31,239 nt of DNA from JBEKSX01 sp049516635 (GCA_049516635.1 JBEKSX010000038.1:1-31239); one strand, 5' to 3'; counted from the first letter of the stretch, positions 8,161 through 17,072 are shown. Translations and numbers: made by a program. Notes: generated from the sequence alone by a model not told the origin.

Positions 8161-8162
8161 CG

Positions 8163-9494
8163 TTATACCTTTTTATAATGAAAATGTCCGCTCTCGTCTA
8201 TAGATACATTCACTTTATCTCCGGATGCAATTTCTCCCCCAATAATTTTTTCGGAAAGAGGATTCGTGACATATTTTTGAATGGTCCTTTTCAGTGGACG
8301 GGCACCAAAGGTAATGTCATACCCGACTTTGACTATCCAATCTTTAGCATCATTGTCAACGTCAAGCACGATTTCGTTATTCTTCAATAAAACTTCTTTA
8401 ATTTTATTGAGCTGAAGATCTACTATGGCTCTAAGCTCTTCATTAAGCAGAGGTTTGAACATAATTATCTCATCTATCCTATTAAGAATTTCAGGCCTTA
8501 TCTTCGCTCTGAGCAATTCAAATAACTTCTCTCTCAGCTCATTTAATATCTCATCTCTATTATTTGGAGTAATGAACATAAGCTGATCTTGAATAATATG
8601 TGAACCGATATTCGATGTCATTATAATGATCGTATTTTTAAAATTAACGGTTCTACCCTGAGAATCAGTCAATATACCGTCATCAAGGATCTGAAGCAGA
8701 ATATTGAATACTTCAGCATCAGCTTTTTCAATTTCGTCCAGAAGGATAACACTATACGGGTGCCGCCGGACAGCTTCGGTAAGCTGACCTCCTTCCTCAT
8801 ATCCTACATAACCCGGAGGTGCTCCGATCAGCCTGCTTACGGAAAATTTTTCCATGTATTCACTCATATCGATCCTTATCAGGTTATGTTCGTCATCAAA
8901 CAGAAACTCTGCAAGAGCTTTAGCAAGCTCTGTCTTGCCCACACCTGTTGTACCCAGAAAGATAAACGAACCTATAGGTCTGGCAGCATCCTGTAGTCCT
9001 GCTCGGCTCCTCCTGATAGCATTAGCTATGGCACTGATCGCATTATCCTGACCGACCACTCTCTTGTGCAGGTTCTCTTCAATGTGAAGGAGCTTTTCTC
9101 TCTCGCCCTCCATCATTTTCGAAACCGGTATGCCGGTCCATTTTGCAACTATTTCTGCAATATCCTCTGAGTCCACCTCTTCTTTAAGCATTTTCTTATC
9201 CTTTTGAAGAGTTGCAAGCTTTTTAGATTTTTCTTCTATCTGTTTTTCAAGATCAATAATCCTGCCGTACCTGATCTCAGCAACTTTACCAAGATCACCT
9301 TTACGTTCGTAATTGTCAGCTTCTGTTTTTAAGTTTTCGAGGGTTCCTTTCATCTCCCTGATGCTCGAAATAAGGTCTTTTTCAAGCTGCCAGTGGGCTT
9401 TTAGCTCATCCCTCAATGCAATATTTTCCGCAATCTCTTTTTCTATCTGCTGCAAGCGCTGATATGTTGTATTTTCCTTTTCTTTCTTCGCCAT
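8163..9494 (-). CDS. clpB: ClpB disaggregase, C-terminal half (rest of M domain + NBD2)
   Basis: Second half of the ClpB/Hsp104 disaggregase, 443 residues. The start aligns with the middle of coiled-coil helix 1 of the M domain ('YQRLQQIEKEIAE'), continuing through the coiled coil to about residue 105. NBD2 follows, with Walker A 'GTTGVGKT' (181-188; the usual second residue is Pro), pore loop 'GYVGYEEGG' (228-236), Walker B 'VILLDE' (249-254), 'MTSNIGS' and sensor-2 'GARPLKR' (397-403). It ends like normal ClpB. An in-frame TAA lies 9 nt before the ATG, so it is a free-standing gene, not a read-through remnant. The ten initial residues 'MAKKEKENTT' look newly recruited. The missing N-terminal half is encoded at 15609-16928. 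Confidence 0.93.
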   Translation of the reverse strand: MAKKEKENTTYQRLQQIEKEIAENIALRDELKAHWQLEKDLISSIREMKGTLENLKTEADNYERKGDLGKVAEIRYGRIIDLEKQIEEKSKKLATLQKDKKMLKEEVDSEDIAEIVAKWTGIPVSKMMEGEREKLLHIEENLHKRVVGQDNAISAIANAIRRSRAGLQDAARPIGSFIFLGTTGVGKTELAKALAEFLFDDEHNLIRIDMSEYMEKFSVSRLIGAPPGYVGYEEGGQLTEAVRRHPYSVILLDEIEKADAEVFNILLQILDDGILTDSQGRTVNFKNTIIIMTSNIGSHIIQDQLMFITPNNRDEILNELREKLFELLRAKIRPEILNRIDEIIMFKPLLNEELRAIVDLQLNKIKEVLLKNNEIVLDVDNDAKDWIVKVGYDITFGARPLKRTIQKYVTNPLSEKIIGGEIASGDKVNVSIDESGHFHYKKV

Positions 9495-9547
9495 AGCGTT
9501 TTTTTAATTCATATAAGATAGTAATATTTTCTTAGTGAGAAAATGAA

Positions 9548-9579
9548 ATTGTAATTTAAATGCATCTGCCATATATTTG
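9548..9579 (+). promoter_or_regulatory. Candidate Bacteroidota-type promoter of the glycan cassette
   Basis: ATTG at 9548-9551, 20 nt, then TATATTTG at 9572-9579, which matches the TTTG-N19-21-TAnnTTTG pattern known for Bacteroidota housekeeping promoters. It also fits a loose sigma70 reading (TTGTAA-N17-TATATT). It lies just before the ATG at 9589 and would give an almost leaderless mRNA. Pattern match only. Confidence 0.35.
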
Positions 9580-9588
9580 TGTTTATAC

Positions 9589-11172
9589 ATGAAATATAGT
9601 AATAAAACAGTACCGAAAAGCAAACCCGCTGTATACGACATCGATAATACCTACTCGAAGTATTATCCGTTAATAATTCCAGCACTTACAATAATTTATT
9701 TTGTTTTCAGCTATTTCTCTAATGGTTTCTACCAGGATGACGAAGTTGCACATTATATTAATATGAGGGATTTCTGGACAAATCCCTGGATAATTATGTC
9801 CAACTGGGGAAAACCCGGGTGGAAAATATTTCTGGTTATTCCATCGCTGGGAGGGTATAAATTTGTTCTTTTGGTGAATTCGATCATATCGGCCGTGACA
9901 GCATATTTCACCATACTGTTAGCAAGACAGCTAAAGATTAAAAATACTCTGCTTGCAGGTATACTGTTCGCCTTCCAGCCGTTGGTACTCCAGCTTTCCT
10001 TTAGAAGTTACGCTGAGATATTTACAGGACTCCTGCTCGTAATGACGTTATACTTCTATTTTAAGAAATACTACATACTCTCTGCACTTTTATGCGGGTT
10101 GTCATTCACAGCCAGGCAGGAATCAGCACTGCTGGGAATTATACTGGCGATATTCTTCTTAAAAGAGAGGAAATTCCTGCCCATAATATTCCTGGTAATA
10201 TTTCCTTTAATTATGGATCTCATCGGATTTCTTCATACGGGAGATATCATCTGGGCGTGGACAGAAATGAAAAATCTAAGCGAGTTCAGCCTGGGAATTC
10301 ATCGAAGTTTTTTCCATTACTTTGAAGTATACATTTATATTATTGGTCCTGTAATTTTCACATTACTTATATTCGGGCTGATGGCACCCTTCATTTCAAA
10401 AGATGATCATAAGGAATTTTTTTCCAGAGAAATACTTATTATTCTTTTTTTCTTTGTTGTATTTTTGTTCCAATGTTATCTCGTGGAGAAAGGTACCAAT
10501 CCGGGCTCATGGAGATATCTTCTGCAGATAAGTCCGTTCACAGCCATTCTTGCTTTGATGGGATTTAACGAACTGCTTAAGACCAAAAATAGAAAATATA
10601 TATTAACCATTTCTGCGGGAATTATTCTTTTAACTCTGCTAATTTGGTCAAGGGAAGCAACCGGGTTAGTAATAATAGATAAATCTGATTACACAAATTT
10701 GATCCCGGTCATTATCTTTTTTGTAATAACCGCGATTTTTATTTTGCTTCCGCAGAAGATAATGTTCAATCAATTTATTACTGCAGTGATAATATTGACA
10801 ATAGGCTTTACATTTTATACAGAAAAACCGAAACAGCAGTCACCTGAAAATACAGCGGTAGATCAGATCGCGGAATGGTACAAGGATAACTCTGGAAAGT
10901 ACAATGAAGTTTTATATGACCATAGCTTAATATTATTCTATGCCGATATTTTCGGACCTCAGAAGGAAAAGTTCAAACTTCTGAATATGAAATCTTTAGA
11001 AGAAGCTCCAAAGGGTACATTAATAATATGGGATTCACATTACAGTTACAGACCTGAATATAAAAATGATACGAAGCTCGAGTATTTAGAAAATAATCCC
11101 GAGTATAAGCCTGTCAACAAATTTATATCATCAGACAAGCGTTTTGCAGCATTTATTTTTGAAAAAAATTAA
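9589..11172 (+). CDS. GT-C family membrane glycosyltransferase (PMT/ArnT-like)
   Basis: Predicted 527-residue polytopic membrane protein with roughly ten or more hydrophobic segments and a hydrophilic C-terminal portion (about 420-527). The first long loop has the acidic motif 'FYQDDEVAHY' (about residue 47), as in GT-C enzymes that transfer sugars from polyprenyl-phosphate donors on the outer face of the membrane. 'GLSFTARQESALL' is also typical. The ATG at 9589 is chosen over a TTG at 9577. A polyprenyl-phosphate-sugar synthase-like GT2 gene lies in the same operon and could make its donor (inference). The acceptor is unknown. The coding strand is opposite to clpB on both sides. Confidence 0.8.
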   Translation: MKYSNKTVPKSKPAVYDIDNTYSKYYPLIIPALTIIYFVFSYFSNGFYQDDEVAHYINMRDFWTNPWIIMSNWGKPGWKIFLVIPSLGGYKFVLLVNSIISAVTAYFTILLARQLKIKNTLLAGILFAFQPLVLQLSFRSYAEIFTGLLLVMTLYFYFKKYYILSALLCGLSFTARQESALLGIILAIFFLKERKFLPIIFLVIFPLIMDLIGFLHTGDIIWAWTEMKNLSEFSLGIHRSFFHYFEVYIYIIGPVIFTLLIFGLMAPFISKDDHKEFFSREILIILFFFVVFLFQCYLVEKGTNPGSWRYLLQISPFTAILALMGFNELLKTKNRKYILTISAGIILLTLLIWSREATGLVIIDKSDYTNLIPVIIFFVITAIFILLPQKIMFNQFITAVIILTIGFTFYTEKPKQQSPENTAVDQIAEWYKDNSGKYNEVLYDHSLILFYADIFGPQKEKFKLLNMKSLEEAPKGTLIIWDSHYSYRPEYKNDTKLEYLENNPEYKPVNKFISSDKRFAAFIFEKN

Positions 11173-11182
11173 CTAATAAACC

Positions 11183-11875
11183 GTGAGACCAACAGCAGAA
11201 ACTTTTGAAAAATGGAATGAAGAACATGCACAAAAACATGATCTTAATAAATTTTATAATCACCCGAATTTCTTCTTCCGGTATATTGAAAATAAGCGTG
11301 TGAGAATATTAATTGAAATGGCTGAGATAAAGGAACAGGACAGAGTATTGGAAGTAGGATGCGGAGCCGGACATATACTGGAGAGAATACCAACCGGGAA
11401 GCTTTATGGTATAGATATATCAGACATCCAGATCAAAAGAGCAAAGGAACGACTGGGTGATCGGGCAGAATTGGTAAAGTCACCGGGAGAACAAATACCC
11501 TATGACAATAAATATTTCGATAAGCTTCTATGCTCTGAAGTGATAGAACATGTTCTAGATCCGGCTCCTTTATTAGCAGAAATGAAAAGAGTACTTAAAG
11601 ATGACGGAGTGCTTTCACTATCCATTCCCAATGAAAATCTTATTAACTTTGTAAAGAAGATCCTGATAAGCATCGGTCTGAGACGCCTGATAGCCCCTAA
11701 AAAGGACGGGTGGGATCTTGCCGCAAAGGATAACCTTGGTGAATGGCACTTGCATAAGTTCAATATGGAGCTTATAAAAAAATATATTAAAGGTGTTTTT
11801 GAGATAGATGAAATTTCTTCTATTCCTAATGTGATACTTCCATTCCGTTATGTCCTTAAGCTGAGAAAGACATAA
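11183..11875 (+). CDS. Class I SAM-dependent methyltransferase
   Basis: 230-residue methyltransferase. Motif I 'VLEVGCGAGHIL' (about 55-66), the acidic loop 'LYGIDISDIQIKRAKERL', the post-I 'LLCSEVIEHVLDP' and 'MKRVLKDDGVLSLSIPNE' are those of small-molecule or glycan methyltransferases (Methyltransf_11 type). The start is GTG, 10 bp after the glycosyltransferase stop. Its stop codon directly abuts the ATG of the next gene. Given the neighbours it probably modifies a sugar or lipid-linked glycan, but the substrate cannot be read from sequence. Confidence 0.82.
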   Translation: MRPTAETFEKWNEEHAQKHDLNKFYNHPNFFFRYIENKRVRILIEMAEIKEQDRVLEVGCGAGHILERIPTGKLYGIDISDIQIKRAKERLGDRAELVKSPGEQIPYDNKYFDKLLCSEVIEHVLDPAPLLAEMKRVLKDDGVLSLSIPNENLINFVKKILISIGLRRLIAPKKDGWDLAAKDNLGEWHLHKFNMELIKKYIKGVFEIDEISSIPNVILPFRYVLKLRKT

Positions 11876-12808
11876 ATGAAAAATAAATGCATAATATACG
11901 GTGGAGGGGGATTTATCGGTTCTCATATCACTGATGAACTGCTGAAGCATAACTATAAGGTTACAGTATTCGACTTGATCAATTCATCGAGAAAAAATGT
12001 TAAGCATGTTCTTGACAAAATAGATTTCATTGAGGGTGATTTCACTAACAGGGTAGAAATAAAAAAAAGCCTGAAGGGACATGACTTTGCTATCCATCTG
12101 GTCAGCACCACACTGCCTTTAAGTTCGAACTTAAATCCAAATTATGATGTTGAGACCAACCTTGTAACAACGATAAATTTTCTTGAAGAAGCAGCAAATC
12201 AGAATATAAAAAAGATTATATTCATATCTTCCGGGGGAACAATTTACGGAAACCCTGTAAAGATACCTATCAAAGAAGACCACCCTACCCACCCAAAATG
12301 TTCTTACGGGATAATAAAACTGACTATAGAGAAATATCTGCATCTATTTAAAGAGCTGAAGGGATTAAATTATAAAATACTGCGCCTTTCGAACCCTTTC
12401 GGTGAAAGACAGAACCCGCGGTTAAACCAGGGATTGATTGCTCACCTTTTATACAGAATAAAACATAAGGTACCGATTGAGATATGGGGAGACGGTTCCG
12501 TAGTCAGGGATTTCTTTTACATAAAGGATGGAGCAAAAGCGGTCTATAAAGCTTTGCTTGATAAAAGCAACTTTGATATTTTCAATATTAGCAGCGGCAA
12601 GGGTTATTCCATCAACCAGATACTGGAAAAGTTCAGAAAAGTATTAAAGATAAGTTTTGATGTAAAATATACAGAACCGAGAAAATTCGATGTTCCTGTC
12701 AATATACTTGATAATACACTTGCCAAAAAAATTCTAAATTGGAAACCGGAAATAAACTTTGACGAAGCATTAAAAAAGACCTGGAGATACATACTTGACA
12801 ACGAATAG
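11876..12808 (+). CDS. NAD-dependent sugar epimerase/dehydratase (extended SDR)
   Basis: 310-residue nucleotide-sugar enzyme. The Rossmann motif is 'YGGGGFIGSHI' (about 8-18). The catalytic region has 'FISSGGTIYG' and 'SYGIIK' (YxxxK). 'DGSVVRDFFYIKDGAKA' is the substrate-binding element of UDP-glucose 4-epimerase-like proteins. It starts immediately after the methyltransferase stop and overlaps the next gene by 14 bp. It likely prepares a nucleotide sugar for this cassette; the exact sugar is unknown. Confidence 0.85.
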   Translation: MKNKCIIYGGGGFIGSHITDELLKHNYKVTVFDLINSSRKNVKHVLDKIDFIEGDFTNRVEIKKSLKGHDFAIHLVSTTLPLSSNLNPNYDVETNLVTTINFLEEAANQNIKKIIFISSGGTIYGNPVKIPIKEDHPTHPKCSYGIIKLTIEKYLHLFKELKGLNYKILRLSNPFGERQNPRLNQGLIAHLLYRIKHKVPIEIWGDGSVVRDFFYIKDGAKAVYKALLDKSNFDIFNISSGKGYSINQILEKFRKVLKISFDVKYTEPRKFDVPVNILDNTLAKKILNWKPEINFDEALKKTWRYILDNE

Positions 12809-13514
12809 AGATATAACATTATCGGTTTTCTTTCCCGCATACTATGATGAGAATAATATCGAAAAGGTAGTTTCGAAAGCCGTAAAGGTGCTGGAAGAAC
12901 TGAAACTTAAAGATTATGAGATAACTATCATTGAAGACGGGAGCCCCGATAAAACTGCAGAAACTGCAGATGCTCTCGCTGCCCGTTTTCCGAAGGTGAA
13001 GGTTATTCACCATGAAAAAAATATAGGATACGGTGCTACGCTTAACGAAGGATTCACTAAAGCAGGATTTGATTACGTTTTCTATACTGACGGCGATAAC
13101 CAGTTCGATCTTGAAGAGCTTAAAAAATTTGTTGCATTGATACCGTACAGCAATATTGTAATAGGTTACAGGAAGAAGAAACAATACTCTACTTATAGAA
13201 AAATTACAAGCTTGATCTATAATTTTCTGCTGAGATTTCTATTCGATATCGATTACGTAGACATTGACTGCGCTTTCAAATTATTCAAAAGAGATCTCTT
13301 TGATAAAATAACAATAAGGACAAAGGATGCCTTTATTGATGCAGAAATTATGATAAAAGCTAATAAGCTCGGTTATACAACTACTGAGGTTGGTGTCAAA
13401 CATCTGCCCAGGGTCGACGGCATATCCACGGCAGCAAGGCCTTCAATAATCTTTACAACTATCAGAGAAATTTATTCTTTCAGAAAAGAATTGAAGAAGT
13501 ACAAAAATGAATGA
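12795..13514 (+). CDS. GT2 family glycosyltransferase, polyprenyl-phosphate-sugar synthase-like
   Basis: 239-residue GT-A fold enzyme resembling dolichol/undecaprenyl-phosphate mannosyl- or glucosyltransferases. 'SVFFPAYYDENNIEKVV' opens the domain, followed by 'IIEDGSPDKTAETAD' and 'YTDGDNQFDLEEL' (metal-binding DxD region, about residue 94). No C-terminal membrane pair is evident. The start is TTG at 12795, overlapping the epimerase by 14 bp; no early ATG is available in frame. Its end overlaps the histidine kinase start by 8 bp. It is a plausible donor maker for the GT-C protein at 9589 (inference). Confidence 0.83.
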   Translation: MTTNRDITLSVFFPAYYDENNIEKVVSKAVKVLEELKLKDYEITIIEDGSPDKTAETADALAARFPKVKVIHHEKNIGYGATLNEGFTKAGFDYVFYTDGDNQFDLEELKKFVALIPYSNIVIGYRKKKQYSTYRKITSLIYNFLLRFLFDIDYVDIDCAFKLFKRDLFDKITIRTKDAFIDAEIMIKANKLGYTTTEVGVKHLPRVDGISTAARPSIIFTTIREIYSFRKELKKYKNE

Positions 13515-15246
13515 TACACTGAACAGAAAAGTAAAGGGCTCTAGAGACCTAAAAGATGTTATAGTGATCTTCTCTATTATCATTCTAATACTGATAATTG
13601 CATCTCTAACAGACCTCTTCACATATCTAAAAGATATCACAGCTTCTCCGGACGGTTACAAGATTACCGAACTAATGCTCATATTGATTCTCTTCGGCTT
13701 TGCGTACGGGTTCTTCTTCAGAAGGAGATGGACTGAAGTAAATGATAACTTGAAAATTGAGGGCAAAGTGATAGAAGAGCTCAATGATAACGTTAACCGT
13801 TTAATGAACACTGTTGAGCTTTCTCCGGATGCAATCATTGTACATAGAGATTTACGGATCCTGTTTCTGAACAAAGCAGCAATTCATCTTTTTGGTGCTC
13901 AAAATGAAGAGCAGTTAATTGGTACGGACCTGATGTCGCTTATCCATTACGCATATATTGAAAAAACAAGGGACCGTATCGAACTTATGACAAAATACAT
14001 GAAACAGGTTCCCATAACCGATATGATAATAAAGCGTCTCGACGGATCTTATGTGGATGTAAGTGCTGCCTCAACACCGGTATTTTACCATGCTATTCCG
14101 CATGTAATTTCGATATTACGTGATATAACAGAAAGAAAAAGAGCTGAAGAGACAAGATCGCAGCTCGCATCCATTGTGCTTTTCTCAACCGATGCAATAT
14201 ACGGGCTATCATTAGACGGATCCTTCAGAAGCTGGAACCCGGGTGCAGAAAGTCTTTACGGTTACAATGAAAACGAAGCTATCGGCAATCCTATCTCAAT
14301 TTTGATGCCTGAAGGCAGGAATGATGAAGTAAGATATATTCTGCATAAGATCAATGGGGGTGAACGGATAGAATCTTATGAAACGAAGCATCAAAAGAAA
14401 GATAAAACAATCATTGATGTTTCGTTGACAATTTCTCCAATAAAAGAAGCCTCAGGCATTACCGTAGCGGCTTCAGCTATAGCACGCGATATTACATTCA
14501 AGAAACAAGTGGAACTGGAACTACGCAGGTATGCGGAAGAAATAGCTCTCTCCAACGAAGAACTCTACGTTTTTTCATATGCAGCATCTCATGACCTCAT
14601 GGAACCGTTAAGGACCATTCAGAGCTTTATTAAATTCCTTAATGAAAACTATAAATTAAAATTGAGCGAGGAGATCGACGAATATATCCGTTCTGCTGAA
14701 GACGGAGTCACCCGGATGTCCAGGCTTATTTCCGACTTCCTCATGTATTCTAAGATCGGTTCCGAACATATTGCAATGGAACCCGTCGACTGTAATAATG
14801 TACTCAATAGAGCATTGGAAAACCTCCAGCAAGCTATAAAGCAAAGTGATACGAAGATCAGGCATTATAAATTACCAACCATCAATGGCAACCTTGAACA
14901 ATTGACCCTTGTTTTCCAAAACCTCATTAGCAATGCGATCAAATACCAGGGGGAGAAAAAACCGATAATAGAGATCTCGGCGGAAAAAAAGGATGCAGAC
15001 TGGGTATTCATGGTAAAGGACAACGGTATAGGAATAGAGCAGTGGTTCTCGGAAAGAATATTCGTCGTGTTCCAGAAGCTGCATGACAATAAAAAATACC
15101 CGGGCTCGGGTATCGGGCTTGCTTTATGCAAGAGAATAATAGAAAAACACGGCGGAAAGATGTGGTTCGAATCGGAAGCCAGTGTAGGTACTACTTTTTT
15201 CTTCTCATTATCCGCAATACCATCTAAGATCATCGAACAAAAATAA
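13507..15246 (+). CDS. Membrane-bound PAS-PAS sensor histidine kinase
   Basis: 579 residues. Two membrane segments are predicted (about 17-40 and 55-71) with a short loop between. PAS domains follow at about 100-212 and 220-335, each ending in 'RDITERKRAEE' or 'ARDITFKKQVE'. The phosphoacceptor His362 is in 'YAASHDLMEPLRTIQSF', the pattern of phytochrome-like kinases. The ATPase has an N box 'QNLISNAIKYQG', G1 'DNGIGI' (505-510) and G2 'GSGIGLAL' (533-540). All catalytic elements look intact. No response regulator gene is in the window. The 8-bp overlap with the GT2 gene ties its expression to the glycan genes, an unusual pairing. Confidence 0.88.
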   Translation: MNDTLNRKVKGSRDLKDVIVIFSIIILILIIASLTDLFTYLKDITASPDGYKITELMLILILFGFAYGFFFRRRWTEVNDNLKIEGKVIEELNDNVNRLMNTVELSPDAIIVHRDLRILFLNKAAIHLFGAQNEEQLIGTDLMSLIHYAYIEKTRDRIELMTKYMKQVPITDMIIKRLDGSYVDVSAASTPVFYHAIPHVISILRDITERKRAEETRSQLASIVLFSTDAIYGLSLDGSFRSWNPGAESLYGYNENEAIGNPISILMPEGRNDEVRYILHKINGGERIESYETKHQKKDKTIIDVSLTISPIKEASGITVAASAIARDITFKKQVELELRRYAEEIALSNEELYVFSYAASHDLMEPLRTIQSFIKFLNENYKLKLSEEIDEYIRSAEDGVTRMSRLISDFLMYSKIGSEHIAMEPVDCNNVLNRALENLQQAIKQSDTKIRHYKLPTINGNLEQLTLVFQNLISNAIKYQGEKKPIIEISAEKKDADWVFMVKDNGIGIEQWFSERIFVVFQKLHDNKKYPGSGIGLALCKRIIEKHGGKMWFESEASVGTTFFFSLSAIPSKIIEQK

Positions 15247-15326
15247 ACGCACTATTCCTGCAGTTATTTAGTATCAGTCTTGTAATCAATTCTGTTTTAA
15301 TCTTGGATATGATTACAGAATGTGAT

Positions 15327-15551
15327 TTATAATTTATTAATCTCGACTTCTATTCTTCTTATTTCTTTGAAACATGAACAATCTCTCAGATCATAGGTTA
15401 GATCACATTTCTCTTTAGCACCGCAATTATAAAAAGTTACTGCTTTAGTTTTTATAGTACCATTTGTTCCCGCGACATTTTCAATAAAGAAAGTTGACGT
15501 TACTTCTTGGTTAATGTGCTGACAAAATAATTTTTTCTCTATACTATCCAT
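15327..15551 (-). CDS. Small cysteine-rich hypothetical protein
   Basis: 74 residues, not assigned to a named family. Cysteines occur in 'KLFCQH', 'YNCGAKEKCDL' and 'DCSCFKE', and the C-x5-C...C-x-C arrangement resembles small bacterial proteins with 'C...C...YD..C..YKE' patterns that may bind a metal or cluster (inference). It starts 57 bp after the ClpB N-half stop on the same strand, so it is probably co-transcribed with it. It is the last minus-strand gene before the opposite-strand cassette, whose final stop is 80 bp away. Confidence 0.55.
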   Translation of the reverse strand: MDSIEKKLFCQHINQEVTSTFFIENVAGTNGTIKTKAVTFYNCGAKEKCDLTYDLRDCSCFKEIRRIEVEINKL

Positions 15552-15608
15552 TTTAATAACTAGTAATAATAGAATTTATCCAAAATAATGGATTCCTGTT
15601 TAATAACA

Positions 15609-16928
15609 TTATTTCCGTTGTAATTCTCTTTTCAATGCTTCCTTCTCGATCTCTAGCTGCTTAATGCGTTTTTCCACCACATCCAGTTCTTCGGGCATCG
15701 AATCTATTTCGATCCTCAGCTTGCTTGCAGCTTCATCTATCAGGTCAATCGCTTTATCGGGCAGAAACCTATCGGTTATATACCGGTATGACAATGTAGC
15801 TGCCGCTATGATCGCTGAATCTGTAATCCTTACACCATGGTGCACTTCATATTTTTCTTTTAGTCCCCTCAATATAGATATCGTATCTTCTACGGAAGGT
15901 TCGTCAACCAGCACGGGCTGAAATCTTCTTTCCAGGGCTGCATCTTTTTCTATATGCTTCCTGTATTCATCGAGTGTTGTTGCACCTATACAATGCAGGT
16001 CACCTCTCGCTAATGCAGGTTTAAGTATATTGGCAGCATCAACAGACCCCTGAGCGCTGCCCGCCCCGACAAGTGTGTGAAGCTCATCTATGAACAGAAT
16101 AATTTCTCCTTCGCTGCTGATGACTTCATTGATAACAGCTTTTACCCTCTCTTCAAACTGACCCCTAAAACTGGTGCCTGCAATAAGGCTCCCCATATCT
16201 AGAGCCACAATAGTTTTTGTTTTAAGGTTTTCAGGCACTTCACCTTTCACGATCCTGAAAGCTAGTCCCTCTGCAATAGCTGTTTTTCCCACTCCGGGCT
16301 CACCTACCAGGACCGGGTTGTTCTTTGTCCTGCGTGACAGTACCTGTAACACTCTTCGTATCTCATCTTCCCTTCCGATTACAGGATCCAGTTTCCCCTG
16401 CCGGGCAAGGGCATTCAGATCTCTACCGTATTTTTTTAACGCCAGGTAAGTTTCTTCAGGATTCGGTCCTGTTACTCTCTGTGAACCCCTGATGTCCTTT
16501 AGAGCCGTTAAAATTTCTTCTTTATTGAGACCTTGTTCCCGGAGCAGCTTACCTAATTCCCCGTCTGAATGGGTGAGTGCAATGAGAATGTGCTCCACGC
16601 TGACGTACTCATCCTTTAATTGTCCCGATGCTTTAACACTTTCATCAAATACTTTGGACAGGTTCTGGGAAATAAACTGGTTGGTCCCGGTTGCATTAGA
16701 AATTTTCGGAAGCTTATCGATCAATGCACTTATCTTTATTCTCAGTGTATCTGCATCAATGCCGATTTTGCTTATTAATGAAACTGCAACGCTGTCCTTT
16801 TCCTGAATGAGCGCCGCAAACAAGTGTTCGGGTTCAATCTGCTGGTTGCCGTAACTTGAAGCAATTTCGCTTGCAGCCTGAATTGCTTCCTGTGCTTTTA
16901 TTGTGAATTTATTAAAATTGACGGGCAT
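15609..16928 (-). CDS. clpB: ClpB disaggregase, N-terminal half (N domain + NBD1 + start of M domain)
   Basis: First half of ClpB/Hsp104, 439 residues. The Clp N domain ('FTIKAQEAIQAAS', about 1-150) is complete. NBD1 has 'YGRDLNALARQGKLDPVIGR', Walker A 'GEPGVGKT' (209-216), a pore loop with Phe254 where Tyr is usual ('AGTSFRGQFEER'), Walker B 'LFIDE' (278-282) and the arginine fingers in 'ALERRFQP' (334-335). It ends 27 residues after the conserved PEEL, in helix 1 of the M domain ('EKEALKRELQRK'), at a clean TAA. Full ClpB is about 860 residues; the remainder is a separate gene at 8163-9494. The upstream TATGTTTG on the minus strand (16976-16983) could be a Bacteroidota-type -7 element. 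No CIRCE inverted repeat was seen. Confidence 0.94.
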   Translation of the reverse strand: MPVNFNKFTIKAQEAIQAASEIASSYGNQQIEPEHLFAALIQEKDSVAVSLISKIGIDADTLRIKISALIDKLPKISNATGTNQFISQNLSKVFDESVKASGQLKDEYVSVEHILIALTHSDGELGKLLREQGLNKEEILTALKDIRGSQRVTGPNPEETYLALKKYGRDLNALARQGKLDPVIGREDEIRRVLQVLSRRTKNNPVLVGEPGVGKTAIAEGLAFRIVKGEVPENLKTKTIVALDMGSLIAGTSFRGQFEERVKAVINEVISSEGEIILFIDELHTLVGAGSAQGSVDAANILKPALARGDLHCIGATTLDEYRKHIEKDAALERRFQPVLVDEPSVEDTISILRGLKEKYEVHHGVRITDSAIIAAATLSYRYITDRFLPDKAIDLIDEAASKLRIEIDSMPEELDVVEKRIKQLEIEKEALKRELQRK

Positions 16929-17072
16929 AAATTATCAAAAAATTACTCGATCTAATTTCCTGCTTATTCGCTTAACAAACATATAGATACATAAGTTCGA
17001 TGTTCAGTTTCAGTCCGTTACAATAATAATAAAAATTATTTACCTATAAACTGATACTTTTGATGCATTAAT

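Larger units (their letters stand above)
7465..8162. other. 698-bp intergenic region between clpB C-half and the GAF gene
   Basis: No open reading frame of convincing size is present. The region is AT-rich. It holds a set of stems that could be a small RNA (7741-7874) and a short hairpin right after the clpB C-half stop (8138-8160). I see nothing else that I can interpret between 7465 and 7740 or between 7900 and 8130. Confidence 0.7.

Noticed and set aside
8163..16928. Two independent paralogues (for example ClpC or ClpX) instead of a split ClpB
   Set aside because: The N-half has the ClpB N domain, NBD1 and 'PEELD' M-domain start; the C-half begins with matching M-domain sequence and ClpB-type NBD2. 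Each lacks the other half, and the break points meet in the same helix.
16929..17072. CIRCE or other heat-shock operator upstream of the clpB N-half
   Set aside because: No TTAGCACTC-N9-GAGTGCTAA-type inverted repeat is present; only a weak Bacteroidota-type -7 element was found.
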